A stretch of DNA of 39,447 bases from Flavobacteriales bacterium (GTDB taxonomy: Bacteria > Bacteroidota > Bacteroidia > Flavobacteriales_F > PHOS-HE28), in the NCBI GenBank assembly GCA_016788205.1, contig JAEUTA010000032.1, forward strand, positions 80,394-119,840. Reading direction: 5' to 3'. The notes beneath the pieces were generated by a model. That model saw only the letters and a program-made list of their open reading frames with translations, made no database searches and was not told the origin of the DNA. Of this stretch, positions 1-9,035 are shown piece by piece (the stretch's first letter is position 1; each line of letters begins with the position of its first letter). The position numbers and the translations under genes are program-made.

Positions 1-2
1 CC

Positions 3-332
3 AAGGAACTCACCGCACCGCAGTTCAGCGATGCCACGCTGCTGCAAAGCCGGGCGATGAACTACTACATGAGCTACGGCCTGGGCTTGATCACTGCCAT
101 CAACAAACCCATTGGGCAGCGACTACAGTGGATCAACAACAGCCGGGCCTTCTGCAACGGCTTCGACAAGGACCACGCGAACTTCGACATCAGCAACATG
201 CTCATCGTGAAACTGTGGAAGTACATCCAGTTCCGGTTCGACACGCGCGTGGCATACAACCCGAGGCTCAACTACCAGGTGCAGTTCCGCCAGGAAGCGC
301 TGATCGGTTTCTTCTATGAGCGGAATTCTTGA
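3..332 (+). CDS. C-terminal part of a DUF3078-like outer-membrane protein (5' end outside window)
   Basis: The reading frame is open from the left edge of the window and ends with TGA at 330-332, so only the last ~109 residues are visible. They alternate polar and aromatic residues, as in beta-barrel strands (WKYIQFRFDTRVAYNPRL, then VQFRQEALIGFFYERN). This resembles the end of DUF3078 proteins of Bacteroidota, where a strand pair is followed by a Q-F-x-Q segment and a closing aromatic strand. The family assignment is from memory of its pattern. No enzymatic function can be inferred. The next gene is separated by a hairpin repeat. Confidence 0.5.
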   Translation, partial: KELTAPQFSDATLLQSRAMNYYMSYGLGLITAINKPIGQRLQWINNSRAFCNGFDKDHANFDISNMLIVKLWKYIQFRFDTRVAYNPRLNYQVQFRQEALIGFFYERNS

Positions 333-340
333 ATGCGCCT

Positions 341-421
341 CAAGCTCCTAGCTACGAGCCTCGAGCTGCTGACGTGACTGACGCGGCAGCTTGAGGCTTG
401 AAGCTAGCGGCTTGCAGCTTG
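341..421. repeat. Intergenic hairpin built of self-similar AGCTTG-type words
   Basis: The 21-nt arms at 349-369 and 386-406 pair with one mismatch and two G-T wobbles around a 16-nt loop. The right side continues with further near-copies of the same word (GGCTTGAAGC, GGCTTGCAGCTTG) to 421. It starts about 15 bases after the stop of the barrel gene and ends before the gdhA promoter, so it may end transcription of the upstream gene. The word structure resembles small palindromic repeats dispersed in intergenic DNA. A hairpin of related design occurs at 36748-36821. Confidence 0.6.
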
Positions 422-463
422 ACCCTTGTCACTTGAGCCCGACCGGTCATCCGGCTCACCCGC

Positions 464-493
464 TTGTCCGTGCAATGCCCCCATCTACATTTG
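464..493 (+). promoter_or_regulatory. Probable gdhA promoter, TTG-N19-TACATTTG
   Basis: TACATTTG at 486-493 matches the Bacteroidota -7 consensus TAnnTTTG exactly. TTG at 464-466 lies 19 bases upstream, where the -33 box (TTTG) is expected. The start codon of gdhA follows 37 bases later. It is the only promoter in the window for which I found both boxes at normal spacing. Confidence 0.65.
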
Positions 494-530
494 CCCCTGC
501 TTTCAACCAAAAGCAACAAAACACCCCCGT

Positions 531-1886
531 ATGGCAAAGTCGAACAAGGCCCTTGACGCCTTCATGGCCGAAGTGAAGAAGCGCAACGGCAACGAGCCTG
601 AATTCCTGCAGGCGGTACACGAAGTGGCCGAGATGGTGATCCCCTTCATCGAGGCGAACCCCAAGTACAAAGGCAAGATGCTCCTGGAGCGTATGGTGGA
701 GCCCGAGCGCACCATCATGTTCCGTGTGCCTTGGGTGGATGACAAAGGCCAGACCCAGGTGAACCGCGGTTTCCGTGTGGAGTACAACAGCGCCATCGGA
801 CCTTACAAGGGCGGTCTGCGTTTCCACCCGAGCGTGAACCTGAGCATCCTCAAGTTCCTCGGCTTCGAACAGACCTTCAAGAACAGCCTCACCACGCTGC
901 CGATGGGCGGTGGCAAAGGCGGAAGCGACTTTGACCCCAAAGGCAAGAGCGATGCGGAAGTGATGCGCTTCTGCCAGAGCTTCATGACGGAGCTGTGGCG
1001 CCACGTGGGCCAGTTCACCGATGTGCCTGCGGGCGATATCGGCGTGGGCGGTCGCGAGATCGGTTTCATGTTCGGCCAGGACAAGCGCCTGCGCAACGAG
1101 TTCACCGGTGTGTTCACAGGCAAGGGCCGCACCTGGGGCGGTTCGCTCATCCGTCCGGAAGCAACGGGCTACGGCTGCGTGTACTTCGCCGCCGAGATGA
1201 TGAAGGAGAACAAGCAGGACTTCAAAGGCAAGATCGTGGCGGTGAGCGGCAGCGGCAACGTGGCCCAGTACGCCATCGAGAAGGCCACGCAGCTCGGCGC
1301 CAAAGTGGTGTCCGCGAGCGATAGCGACGGTGCCATCTACGACCCCGCCGGTATCGACGCCACCAAGCTCGCCTTCATCATGGACCTGAAGAACGTGAAG
1401 CGCGGCCGCATCGAGGAGTACGCGAAGAAGTTCAAAGGCAGCACCTACAAGAAGGGCGCGCGCGTGTGGGACATCGTGGCCAAGTGCGACGTGGCCCTGC
1501 CCTGCGCCACGCAGAACGAACTGAGCGACAAGAACGCGAAGGACCTGGTGAAGAAAGGCGTGAAGTATGTGGCCGAAGGCGCCAACATGCCCACCACACC
1601 GGAAGGCATCCTGGTGCTGCAAGGCGCTGGTGTGGCCTTCGCCCCCGGCAAGGCGAGCAACGCCGGTGGTGTTGCAACGAGCGGTCTGGAGATGAGCCAG
1701 AACAGCCTGCGCCTGAGCTGGACCCGCGAAGAGGTGGACGGCCACCTGCACCGCATCATGAAGGACATCCACGCCGCCTGCGTGAAGCACGGCAAGGAAG
1801 GCAAAGGCGTCAACTACGTGAAGGGCGCCAACATCGCCGGCTTTGTGAAGGTGGCTGACGCGATGCTGGATCAGGGCGTGGTGTAA
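531..1886 (+). CDS. gdhA: NADP-type glutamate dehydrogenase
   Basis: The enzyme interconverts 2-oxoglutarate plus ammonia and L-glutamate in the cytoplasm. The 451 residues match the usual length of hexameric bacterial GdhA. The substrate-binding glycine-rich segment LPMGGGKGGSDFDP is present, with the conserved Lys at residue 129, followed by PAGDIGVGGREIG and a Rossmann-type motif VSGSGNVAQYA for the cofactor. The frame is open upstream to 426, but MAKSNKALDAFM at 531 is the natural start: it lies behind a good promoter and the upstream codons come from intergenic DNA. There is no Shine-Dalgarno sequence, as usual in this phylum. The gene stands alone between a hairpin repeat and a terminator. 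NADP rather than NAD use is inferred from overall similarity to the E. coli-type enzyme. Confidence 0.95.
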   Translation: MAKSNKALDAFMAEVKKRNGNEPEFLQAVHEVAEMVIPFIEANPKYKGKMLLERMVEPERTIMFRVPWVDDKGQTQVNRGFRVEYNSAIGPYKGGLRFHPSVNLSILKFLGFEQTFKNSLTTLPMGGGKGGSDFDPKGKSDAEVMRFCQSFMTELWRHVGQFTDVPAGDIGVGGREIGFMFGQDKRLRNEFTGVFTGKGRTWGGSLIRPEATGYGCVYFAAEMMKENKQDFKGKIVAVSGSGNVAQYAIEKATQLGAKVVSASDSDGAIYDPAGIDATKLAFIMDLKNVKRGRIEEYAKKFKGSTYKKGARVWDIVAKCDVALPCATQNELSDKNAKDLVKKGVKYVAEGANMPTTPEGILVLQGAGVAFAPGKASNAGGVATSGLEMSQNSLRLSWTREEVDGHLHRIMKDIHAACVKHGKEGKGVNYVKGANIAGFVKVADAMLDQGVV

Positions 1887-1905
1887 GCATCGCCGACATC
1901 GAAAT

Positions 1906-1937
1906 GAAGAAGCCCCGGCGCGAGTCGGGGCTTCTTC
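1906..1937. terminator. Terminator hairpin after gdhA
   Basis: Perfect 12-bp stem (GAAGAAGCCCCG at 1906-1917 with its complement at 1926-1937) around an 8-nt loop, 19 bases after the gdhA stop. No long T-run follows. The A-rich left and T-rich right ends of the stem make it usable in both directions. Confidence 0.8.
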
Positions 1938-2123
1938 GTTCGGGGTGGGAAACCAGCATCGGGATCATCTCCTGATCCACGGCAACTCATCGCCGATGAA
2001 CGGTGAAAGCCTATCCGTACGGTATTCGAGCAAGTAACGTGCTTAGCTAAGAGCACATCCGCGCTCCCAGCGCATCGGCGACGCATATTCCCGCGCGATC
2101 ATCACTGCGCATGGCTTGATCGT

Positions 2124-3158
2124 CTAACGTACTATCACACTTTGCATCTGAGCACCCGCACAGCCAAAGGCATACACCCCCGGTGCCAACGAAGAAACAT
2201 CCAACGCTAACGTTCCTCCATTCGGGGGAGCGCGCTGTTCAAGCACCAGACGTCCTTGCGCGTCGCAAAGACGCACCGATCGTCCAGCGCCTGCTGCTGT
2301 CACCGGAATGAAAAGCACCTCGTGCGCGGGCACAGGGAAAGCACTGCCCAGCAACGGCGCATGGCCTTGATCCATGCCGCTGCTGATGCCACCGACCGCA
2401 GGAATGTCATACGCTTGGTACACTTCACCGTCCTGCGCCCGCACGAAAGCCACCACTCGCAGATCCACGGCATCCCATGCCTCGGGCACGGCAGTGCTGT
2501 AAGTTCGTTGTACAAGCGTGCCAGGGGAGGTTACATCCACCATGTCGCCCTCCAAGGGCGTGACATGGTCGCGCAGGACATGCCGGTGATGGTATGCGCT
2601 ATGCGGACCGTTCGCGTAGTCCTGCTGGAAGGCCACGACGGAGCCTTGCGTCAACATCACCGAGATCCGGTCCATCGGAGTGGCGCTACTGCCCGTGTAA
2701 TAAAGCTCAACTTGTACGGTGAGTTGGCGGGTGTTGACATCGAAAACGCTTGCCACGCCAAGATTCACGGGAGAAGGGTCATCCAGCACTTCCTGCACCT
2801 GCCCTGCCCATTGCTCTGCGGTCTGCGGCAGTTGCCTGTTCACCGTGCCTTGCGGCTGGAATTGTATGTCGAAGGACTGCCACAGCGCAGCACCATCAGT
2901 TGTGCGGAAGTCGGGCTGACCACTGTTCGGGGCGGCGAGCGCACCCCCGTGAACACCCACCACCACCAACCGCGCACCATGGACAGTGACCAACGCATCA
3001 GCCGTGGCATGCGCAACTGGGCAGTTGCCACAACCCGCTGCCGTGAACTCCTCCAGCAGGGCGGTGCGGTCGCGCGGCGCAGCACCGGCGAGATCCTGTG
3101 CGGACAGGGCTGTGCTGCACAGAATGAAAGCGACCAGCAGCATATAGGGCGAAGGCAT
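2124..3158 (-). CDS. Omp28-related exported CxxC protein with T9SS-type C-terminal domain
   Basis: 344 residues. A signal peptide (MPSPYMLLVAFILCSTALSAQ) is followed by a thioredoxin-like segment with the motif EEFTAAGCGNCPVAHA, the CxxC signature of Omp28-related outer-membrane proteins of Bacteroidota. The middle is beta-rich and contains an RHVLRD segment. The last ~70 residues (VRLCDAQGRLVL ... LDVSSLAPGVYAF) look like a type A T9SS sorting domain. The start at 3158 was chosen because it begins the signal peptide; the 52 upstream in-frame codons look non-coding. The redox role of the CxxC is inferred from the family and no substrate is known. It is divergent from the giant adhesin gene. 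Confidence 0.75.
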   Translation of the reverse strand: MPSPYMLLVAFILCSTALSAQDLAGAAPRDRTALLEEFTAAGCGNCPVAHATADALVTVHGARLVVVGVHGGALAAPNSGQPDFRTTDGAALWQSFDIQFQPQGTVNRQLPQTAEQWAGQVQEVLDDPSPVNLGVASVFDVNTRQLTVQVELYYTGSSATPMDRISVMLTQGSVVAFQQDYANGPHSAYHHRHVLRDHVTPLEGDMVDVTSPGTLVQRTYSTAVPEAWDAVDLRVVAFVRAQDGEVYQAYDIPAVGGISSGMDQGHAPLLGSAFPVPAHEVLFIPVTAAGAGRSVRLCDAQGRLVLEQRAPPNGGTLALDVSSLAPGVYAFGCAGAQMQSVIVR

Positions 3159-3323
3159 GGCAAAAGGTGTTCGTGGGATAAGAGGGTCGCGAGGCGGTCC
3201 AAAGCCTGACAAGCGCGTTGGAAGTCGGCTCCACCAAGAGGCGATTCGCCCGATGGGTTCAGCTGCGGCATGAAGCCCTTGCCCAAGGACGACGAACGCA
3301 AAAGGGACTGGCATCCTTAAGCC

Positions 3324-3350
3324 GGACCTTTGCAGCGCTGCAAAATGTCC
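3324..3350. promoter_or_regulatory. Dyad-symmetric operator-like site between the divergent exported-protein genes
   Basis: The non-coding stretch 3159-3466 holds one striking element: a perfect 16-bp palindrome TTTGCAGCGCTGCAAA (3329-3344), flanked by GGAC and GTCC that extend the symmetry with one or two spacer bases. The left half includes GACCTTTG, one base off a TAnnTTTG -7 box directed toward the adhesin gene. It could be an operator overlapping that promoter. I see nothing else in the stretch. Confidence 0.4.
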
Positions 3351-3466
3351 TGAACAGCCCGCGAGGCTGAACGTGCAGCTTGAACGATGCTACTTCCCCG
3401 AACCCTCCCGGATGTGCGCTGCCTAGTGCTGCGATGCGCACCGTTCCGGTGCTTCGAGCGACCACG

Positions 3467-6400
3467 ATGATCCAACGGCTCAGGTCCGCATTGGCGCGCA
3501 CGGTCATCGCCGAACACTTGGACAACCTGGTTCCTTGGCTGGCCTTGTTGCTCGGCCTGCTCGCAGCCATCAGCAGCGTTGCGCAATGCGGCTTCACGGT
3601 GCAGGGTGCGCCCACTACGCTCTGCGCTGGTGCAGCCGTACAACTCATGCTGGACACCACCGGCGGTGAATTCGGGGAGGATGCGGTCATCACATGGAGT
3701 TCCAGTGCAGCGGGTGATTTCAGTTGTTCGGGATGCAGTAACACCTCGTTCACCGCAGCAGTACCCGTCGCCATCACGCAACCGGCGAGCTCCATCACTG
3801 TTTCTGTTACCAGTCCCACGTGCCCAGCCCCGAACAACGAAGTCATCACCTATACGCTCTTGGCCACACCGCAGGCGGGTTTGGGCGCTACACTGGCCGG
3901 TATTCCCATGACCACTTCTGCGGCTTACGGTGCAACGGTGACCACCTTCACGCTATGTGAAGACCCACCGCCCGTGAACTCCGTCGTGGACTTCGTGGAT
4001 GCCAGCACCAATGCAACGGGTAGCACGAACCTGATACAGCCCAACGGCACTTCCGTTCCCGCTAGTGGCACGTTCGCCGCTGGCCTCACGCCAGGCACGT
4101 ACACCGTTACCGACCCCTCAACAGGCTGCTCCAACACGCTGAACTACCAAGTGCTCATCGGCCCGCCGGTGGTGAGCATATCCGCACAGCTCGGCATCGC
4201 GGGTACTACGTTCGGTTGCGCGGATGAACTGATCGAATTCGAGATCACCCCTACTGGTCAAAGCCCCACAGGGATGATCTACACCATCCATGAGAGTTAC
4301 GACCTGGCCCCGAGCGACAACCCCGTCGCAGTGCTCACGAACGTGCCGCCGGGCACAACGACCGCGTTCTTCCACTCCTTCAGCATGAACTCCTGCGGCG
4401 GTACACACGCCGGCGGACCCAACACGGCAGGTCTGGAAGTGACCCCGGCATATGGTTGCTACTTCGGGCCACCGATCACACCTATCACGACCAACGGGGT
4501 GTACATAAGCAACGAACCGGTGGCCGCCATCGATGGTCCACGCCAGGCGTGCATAGGGCCCGTCACGTTCGATAATGTGAGCCAAGGTGCCTGGATAGAC
4601 AACAACGGTGTTTGCGCCACCCAGCCACAACAGGGTTTCTGGACCATCTCGGGCTCCACACCCTTGGAGTGGACCGTAGCTGCTGGCTTCGTTCTTGGTG
4701 ATGATGGCGGCACACCGGACGATCCGTTCAATTGGAACCTGGGTTCCGATCCGCTCACGGTGGATTTCCACCTGGCCGGTACCTACACGATCGGATTCAC
4801 CGTGGCGAGCAGTTCGGGCTGCGGTGCCAGCAGCTACTATGAATATGACATCTGCGTAGAGACTCCCACACCACCCACCTCCTTCACCGTTTCTCCTGTC
4901 ACGGGTTGTGCTCCGTTCACGCCCACCATCAGCAATTCGGGTCCGCAGACGTTCGGTTGCAATGGCACCTACGAATGGTCCGTGCAGTTCCTTGGATCGG
5001 ATTGTGGCACCAGCGGCAGTTCGTCATGCGTGGATTGCACGGACGAGTTCGAACCTTCAATCACCTTCAACGGTGCAGGAACCTATGCCATCAGCATGAG
5101 GGCGGTGAGCGGTTGCACCACTGCGCCAGTGGTTCAGGAAGTGATGGTAGTAGCACCACCTACGGCTACCATCGATCCTTTGCCCGCGCAGATCTGCACC
5201 GGGCAGTGCATCACGCCAACGGCCGTGGTCGCTGGTTGCGGTGTTACGGACATCAGCTATGCATGGACCTTCACCAACACGAGCCTGGCTACGTTCAGTG
5301 GTGCCACACCTCCGCAGCTGTGTCCAACGGTAGCGGGTGTCGACCTTGGCATTCAACTCTCGGTGACGAACGCATGCGGCACATCGCCTTTGGCTCAGCG
5401 CAGCGTTCAAGTTGCGAACGTGAGTACGCCACTGATCGTCACATCCGATGGTCCCGTATGCGAAGGCGGCACCATTACGCTTACGGCCAATGGAGGTGCC
5501 GCCGGCGCGAGTTTCACATGGACCGACCCATCGGGAGCGACGAGTCCACTAAGCACCAACGCCACACTGGTGATCAACAATGCGACGAACGGAGCACATA
5601 ACGGCACCTGGACCGTGAGCGCGGGCAGCGGGCCGTGCGATGCGGCCGGGTCGGTTATCGCCGTGGTCCATTCGACACCGCCTGTAGTCGTCAGCGCTGC
5701 ACCGGCAGGTCCTTTATGCAACGGAGGATCCACCACATTGATGGCAAGCGCGGGTGCGGCGACAGGTGCATACCAATGGTCCGGGGGGCCTGGAAGCGCG
5801 GTATGGGCGAATGCCACACCCTTCCCGCCAACCACCACGTATGCGGTCACCTTCACGGATGATGCAACCGGGTGCACGGGACAAGGCAACATCGCCATTG
5901 CCGTCGGGACCGGCAGCGCTGTGGAAGCCGGCACACCTACAATTCCGGATTGCGACCTGATCGACGTTCCATTGAACTCCGGTTCGCCCACAGGTGGAAT
6001 ATGGAGCATCGTTGCCGGGCCCGGCACCATCAATGGTGTGGCGGGCGCACAGATCTATACACCGGCCGCTGGGGCAGGTCCATATACAGCAACGTTGCAA
6101 TACACGATCACCACGGGTGGATGTCCGGGCACGGATGATGTGGTGATCGACATACCCGCATCCAGCGCTGCGCATGCCGGGCCCGCAGTGACAGCCTGCG
6201 ATTGCGAAGGCATCATCACGTTGACGGGCGTTTCACCGGTGAACGGCCAATGGACGCCGATCGCCGGAATATTGGATGCAGCAGGGAATTTCAATACGTG
6301 CGCCTCAGGCCCAGGCACCTTCACGGTGCAGTTCTGCCCGCCCGTTGTAGGATCATGCACTCCGTGCGATACGAAGAGCGTGGTGGTGCACGGTGTTCCA

Positions 6401-8455
6401 ACGGCAGCGTTCGATGTGAGCGCGGCCCCTTATTGCGCGGGCGCTAGTGTTAGCTTTTCCGATGCCAGCAACGCAGTATCCGGTGGCGCATTGAGCGCAT
6501 GGAACTGGGATTTCGGCGACCCGCTCTCTCCAGCGAACACCGCCGCAACACCTGATGCTGCGCATGGATATGACCATGGTGATAGCACGTACACGGTGAC
6601 GCTCACCGTGCACCAAGGCACGTGCAGCGCCAGCGTCACACATGATGTATACGTGCAGTTGGCGCCGGTCGCCTCCTTCACCGCAACGACCGACGGGGGA
6701 TGCGCACCGGTGATGGCCACCTTCCAACAAGCGATGATGGGTGTGGAAGCTTGGAGTTGGGACTTCGACCATCCGATGGGCAATGGTACCATGGAACAGG
6801 ATCCCGGGCATCTGTATCAAGACCCTGGAACTTACGAAGTGATGCTTGCGGTGAGCAGCGTATGTGGCAGCGATACAGCTTTCCGAACGGTCACCGCGGG
6901 ATCACCGCCGGAGTTGGAGCCGACCATTTCGCCCGCCGTCGCTTGTGCTAACGCCCCCATCACCTTCACGCTGCCGAACGGACCATGGTCCAATGTGCAA
7001 TGGGATTTCGGGGACCCGCTCTCCGGACCGGATAACACCGCCACGGCAAGTACCTCGTCGCACCTTTTCGCGGCAGCCGGCAGCTATACCGTTTCAGTGA
7101 CAGCCGAAGGTACTTTGACACAATGCGTGGGAACCGCACACCTTGCGGTGCAAGTGGCCGAGGCCGTTGATGCGGAATTATCCCTCAGTTCCGCCGCAGG
7201 TTGCGCACCGTTGAACATCGCCCTGGCGAATACCGCCAGCGGGGCGGATGATGTCCACTGGACGATCGAAGATGTCGACGGCGCCGTGGAGTACTTCTCG
7301 GACAACGCCGAATACACCTTCGACCATGGTGGTCTGTTCAATATCAGACTTCTCGTCGAGCATGCATCCGGATGCGTGGATTCGGCGCTTGCGCAGGTGG
7401 AAGTATACGAGGCCGTGACCGCAGCGTTCACCATGGATGAAGAGCCGCTTTGCGGTGCCCCGGCCGAAGCTCATTTCGACAATAATTCGACTGGCGTAGG
7501 TCCACTGGCCTACACGTGGCACTTCGGCGAGAACGGCGCGAGTTCCATCGCCACGGACCCGAGCTATACGTACACTGCCCCCGGCGACTTCGAGGTGTGC
7601 CTGCAGGTGGAGAGCGAACACGAATGCACCGCTTCGTACTGCGCGCCTCTTGCGGTTCATCCAGCACCCAGCGCTGCCTTTGATGTGAATGCGATGGTCT
7701 GCGTTGGAGTCCCCATTCCCTTCTCGGCACCCTTGGGACAGGCGACGTACCGCTGGTGGTTCGGGGACGGCGCCACATCGATGCTCATGGCACCACAGCA
7801 CAGCTACACCATACCCGGCGTGTACGATGTGGCACTGGCAGTAACGGGAGCAGGAGGATGTGCGGACAGTCTCTATCTATCGGACCGCATCGTGGTGCTA
7901 TCTACGCCGGTGGCCGCCTTCAGCGTGGACACCTTGAGCAACAGCGCGCAGCTACCCGTGTATGCCATGGAGGACGGCAGCGCTGGTGCCACCGCTTGGT
8001 ACTGGGACTTCGGCGACGGGGCTACCAGCACGGATCGCGACCCACGACATGAATTCCCGGCAACTTACGGGGCGAACTATACCACTTGCCTCACCGTAGC
8101 CAATGAAGCAGGCTGCGTTGACCAGGCATGCACCACGTTCACCTACGATGCGGGAGGCAACATACATGTGCCCAACGCCTTCACACCGAACGGAGATCTT
8201 AAGAACGATGTCTTCCGCCCTGTAATCAATGGCTTCGAGCAATGCCGCACGTTGGATCTCTGGATCTACGATCGTTGGGGTAACCTGGTGGAACATCTCC
8301 AGGACCGTAACTCGGGTTGGGATGGGCGTTTCAATGGCGCCGAACCATTGATCGATGTGTACGTGTGGAGGTTGAGCCTATCGAATTGCCTGGATGGAAC
8401 TGACCCCGAGGATCGATTCGGTCATGTGACCATCGTGCTGGACAAATCCGAATGA
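3467..8455 (+). CDS. Giant multi-PKD surface protein with gliding-motility-type (CHU_C) T9SS C-terminal domain
   Basis: About 1,662 residues. A long n-region and hydrophobic segment (WLALLLGLLAAISSVAQ) form the signal peptide. Residues ~20-970 are Ig-like, Cys-rich, Thr/Gly/Pro-rich repeats similar to SprB-like adhesins. Residues ~980-1560 hold about seven PKD-type domains, recognised by W-x-F-G-D/E cores and Y-x-V-x-L-x-V strands (WNWDFGDP, WSWDFDHP, VQWDFGDP, YTWHFGEN, YRWWFGDG, WYWDFGDG, plus a degenerate VHWTIEDV). The last ~98 residues carry VPNAFTPNGD, IYDRWGN and GWDGRFNG, typical of the CHU_C/TIGR04131 domain that directs proteins through the T9SS. Starts at 3434 and 3467 are both possible; the frame is also open upstream from a TTG at 3380. 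It is likely a cell-surface adhesin or polysaccharide-binding protein; the ligand is unknown. Confidence 0.85.
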   Translation: MIQRLRSALARTVIAEHLDNLVPWLALLLGLLAAISSVAQCGFTVQGAPTTLCAGAAVQLMLDTTGGEFGEDAVITWSSSAAGDFSCSGCSNTSFTAAVPVAITQPASSITVSVTSPTCPAPNNEVITYTLLATPQAGLGATLAGIPMTTSAAYGATVTTFTLCEDPPPVNSVVDFVDASTNATGSTNLIQPNGTSVPASGTFAAGLTPGTYTVTDPSTGCSNTLNYQVLIGPPVVSISAQLGIAGTTFGCADELIEFEITPTGQSPTGMIYTIHESYDLAPSDNPVAVLTNVPPGTTTAFFHSFSMNSCGGTHAGGPNTAGLEVTPAYGCYFGPPITPITTNGVYISNEPVAAIDGPRQACIGPVTFDNVSQGAWIDNNGVCATQPQQGFWTISGSTPLEWTVAAGFVLGDDGGTPDDPFNWNLGSDPLTVDFHLAGTYTIGFTVASSSGCGASSYYEYDICVETPTPPTSFTVSPVTGCAPFTPTISNSGPQTFGCNGTYEWSVQFLGSDCGTSGSSSCVDCTDEFEPSITFNGAGTYAISMRAVSGCTTAPVVQEVMVVAPPTATIDPLPAQICTGQCITPTAVVAGCGVTDISYAWTFTNTSLATFSGATPPQLCPTVAGVDLGIQLSVTNACGTSPLAQRSVQVANVSTPLIVTSDGPVCEGGTITLTANGGAAGASFTWTDPSGATSPLSTNATLVINNATNGAHNGTWTVSAGSGPCDAAGSVIAVVHSTPPVVVSAAPAGPLCNGGSTTLMASAGAATGAYQWSGGPGSAVWANATPFPPTTTYAVTFTDDATGCTGQGNIAIAVGTGSAVEAGTPTIPDCDLIDVPLNSGSPTGGIWSIVAGPGTINGVAGAQIYTPAAGAGPYTATLQYTITTGGCPGTDDVVIDIPASSAAHAGPAVTACDCEGIITLTGVSPVNGQWTPIAGILDAAGNFNTCASGPGTFTVQFCPPVVGSCTPCDTKSVVVHGVPTAAFDVSAAPYCAGASVSFSDASNAVSGGALSAWNWDFGDPLSPANTAATPDAAHGYDHGDSTYTVTLTVHQGTCSASVTHDVYVQLAPVASFTATTDGGCAPVMATFQQAMMGVEAWSWDFDHPMGNGTMEQDPGHLYQDPGTYEVMLAVSSVCGSDTAFRTVTAGSPPELEPTISPAVACANAPITFTLPNGPWSNVQWDFGDPLSGPDNTATASTSSHLFAAAGSYTVSVTAEGTLTQCVGTAHLAVQVAEAVDAELSLSSAAGCAPLNIALANTASGADDVHWTIEDVDGAVEYFSDNAEYTFDHGGLFNIRLLVEHASGCVDSALAQVEVYEAVTAAFTMDEEPLCGAPAEAHFDNNSTGVGPLAYTWHFGENGASSIATDPSYTYTAPGDFEVCLQVESEHECTASYCAPLAVHPAPSAAFDVNAMVCVGVPIPFSAPLGQATYRWWFGDGATSMLMAPQHSYTIPGVYDVALAVTGAGGCADSLYLSDRIVVLSTPVAAFSVDTLSNSAQLPVYAMEDGSAGATAWYWDFGDGATSTDRDPRHEFPATYGANYTTCLTVANEAGCVDQACTTFTYDAGGNIHVPNAFTPNGDLKNDVFRPVINGFEQCRTLDLWIYDRWGNLVEHLQDRNSGWDGRFNGAEPLIDVYVWRLSLSNCLDGTDPEDRFGHVTIVLDKSE

Positions 8456-8497
8456 AAGGCTTTCGCGGGCCGGTGATGCAGTTGAACATACCGAACG

Positions 8498-8523
8498 AAA
8501 AAGCCCCCTTTCGGAGGCCTTTT
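8498..8523. terminator. Bidirectional terminator between convergent genes
   Basis: The A-run plus AGCCCCC pairs, with a bulge, with GGAGGCC plus a T-run around TTTC. It lies 43 bases after the adhesin stop and 20 bases before the stop of the converging bacilliredoxin gene. A on the left and T on the right suit termination in both directions. Confidence 0.7.
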
Positions 8524-8543
8524 CACACGGGAGAGGAGAATGA

Positions 8544-8954
8544 CTAGCAGAATTCGTCGTAAGCCATCATCAGGTTATCGGCGATCATCTCAGCACTGCG
8601 GCCTTCGATGTGATGGCGCTCCAGGAAGTGCACCAATTTGCCGTCCTTGAACAATGCCATGGCCGGGCTGCTCGGTGGATATGGCAGGAAGTGCTTGCGG
8701 GCTTGATTGGTGGCATCGGTGTCAACGCCAGCGAAGACGGTAACAAGATGGTCTGGACGTTTCGCACCGGTCAAGGAGTGCTTGGCGCCCGGCCGTGCAG
8801 CGCCAGCGGCACAACCGCATACGCTGTTCACCACGCAGAGCACGGTGCCAGGCTGCGTCAGGGCCGTGTCCACTTGATCGGGGGTTTGCAATTGTTCGAA
8901 ACCGGCGGAGACCAGGTCGGTCTTCATCGGAGCAACGAGTTCGGGAGGATACAT
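8544..8954 (-). CDS. BrxA/BrxB-family bacilliredoxin
   Basis: 136 residues, the normal length of the YphP/YqiW (BrxA/BrxB) family of thioredoxin-fold proteins that remove low-molecular-weight thiols from oxidised protein cysteines. It shows the family CGC active site in NSVCGCAAG (Cys46 and Cys48) and the conserved opening MYPPELVAPMKTDL. The start at 8954 fits that opening; the frame stays open to 9023 but the extra residues are not family-like. Members in Bacteroidota presumably act on a thiol other than bacillithiol, or on glutathione-type disulfides; this is inference. It lies 81 bases downstream of tadA on the same strand. Confidence 0.85.
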   Translation of the reverse strand: MYPPELVAPMKTDLVSAGFEQLQTPDQVDTALTQPGTVLCVVNSVCGCAAGAARPGAKHSLTGAKRPDHLVTVFAGVDTDATNQARKHFLPYPPSSPAMALFKDGKLVHFLERHHIEGRSAEMIADNLMMAYDEFC

Positions 8955-9035
8955 GGTATCGAAGCGCTGCCGGAAACTGATTGGACCGGCGGCTGGTACA
9001 AAGATACTTCCCATGGGGAACATCTGACCAGTGCC

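Noticed and set aside
456..1790. 444-codon open frame antisense to gdhA
   Set aside because: It exactly mirrors the gdhA codons (His/Ala/Leu-rich shadow typical of GC-rich genes) and has no domain or start signal.
1887..2123. Possible gene between gdhA and the Omp28-like gene
   Set aside because: Only the gdhA terminator is visible; the 71-codon minus-strand frame there has no protein-like features.
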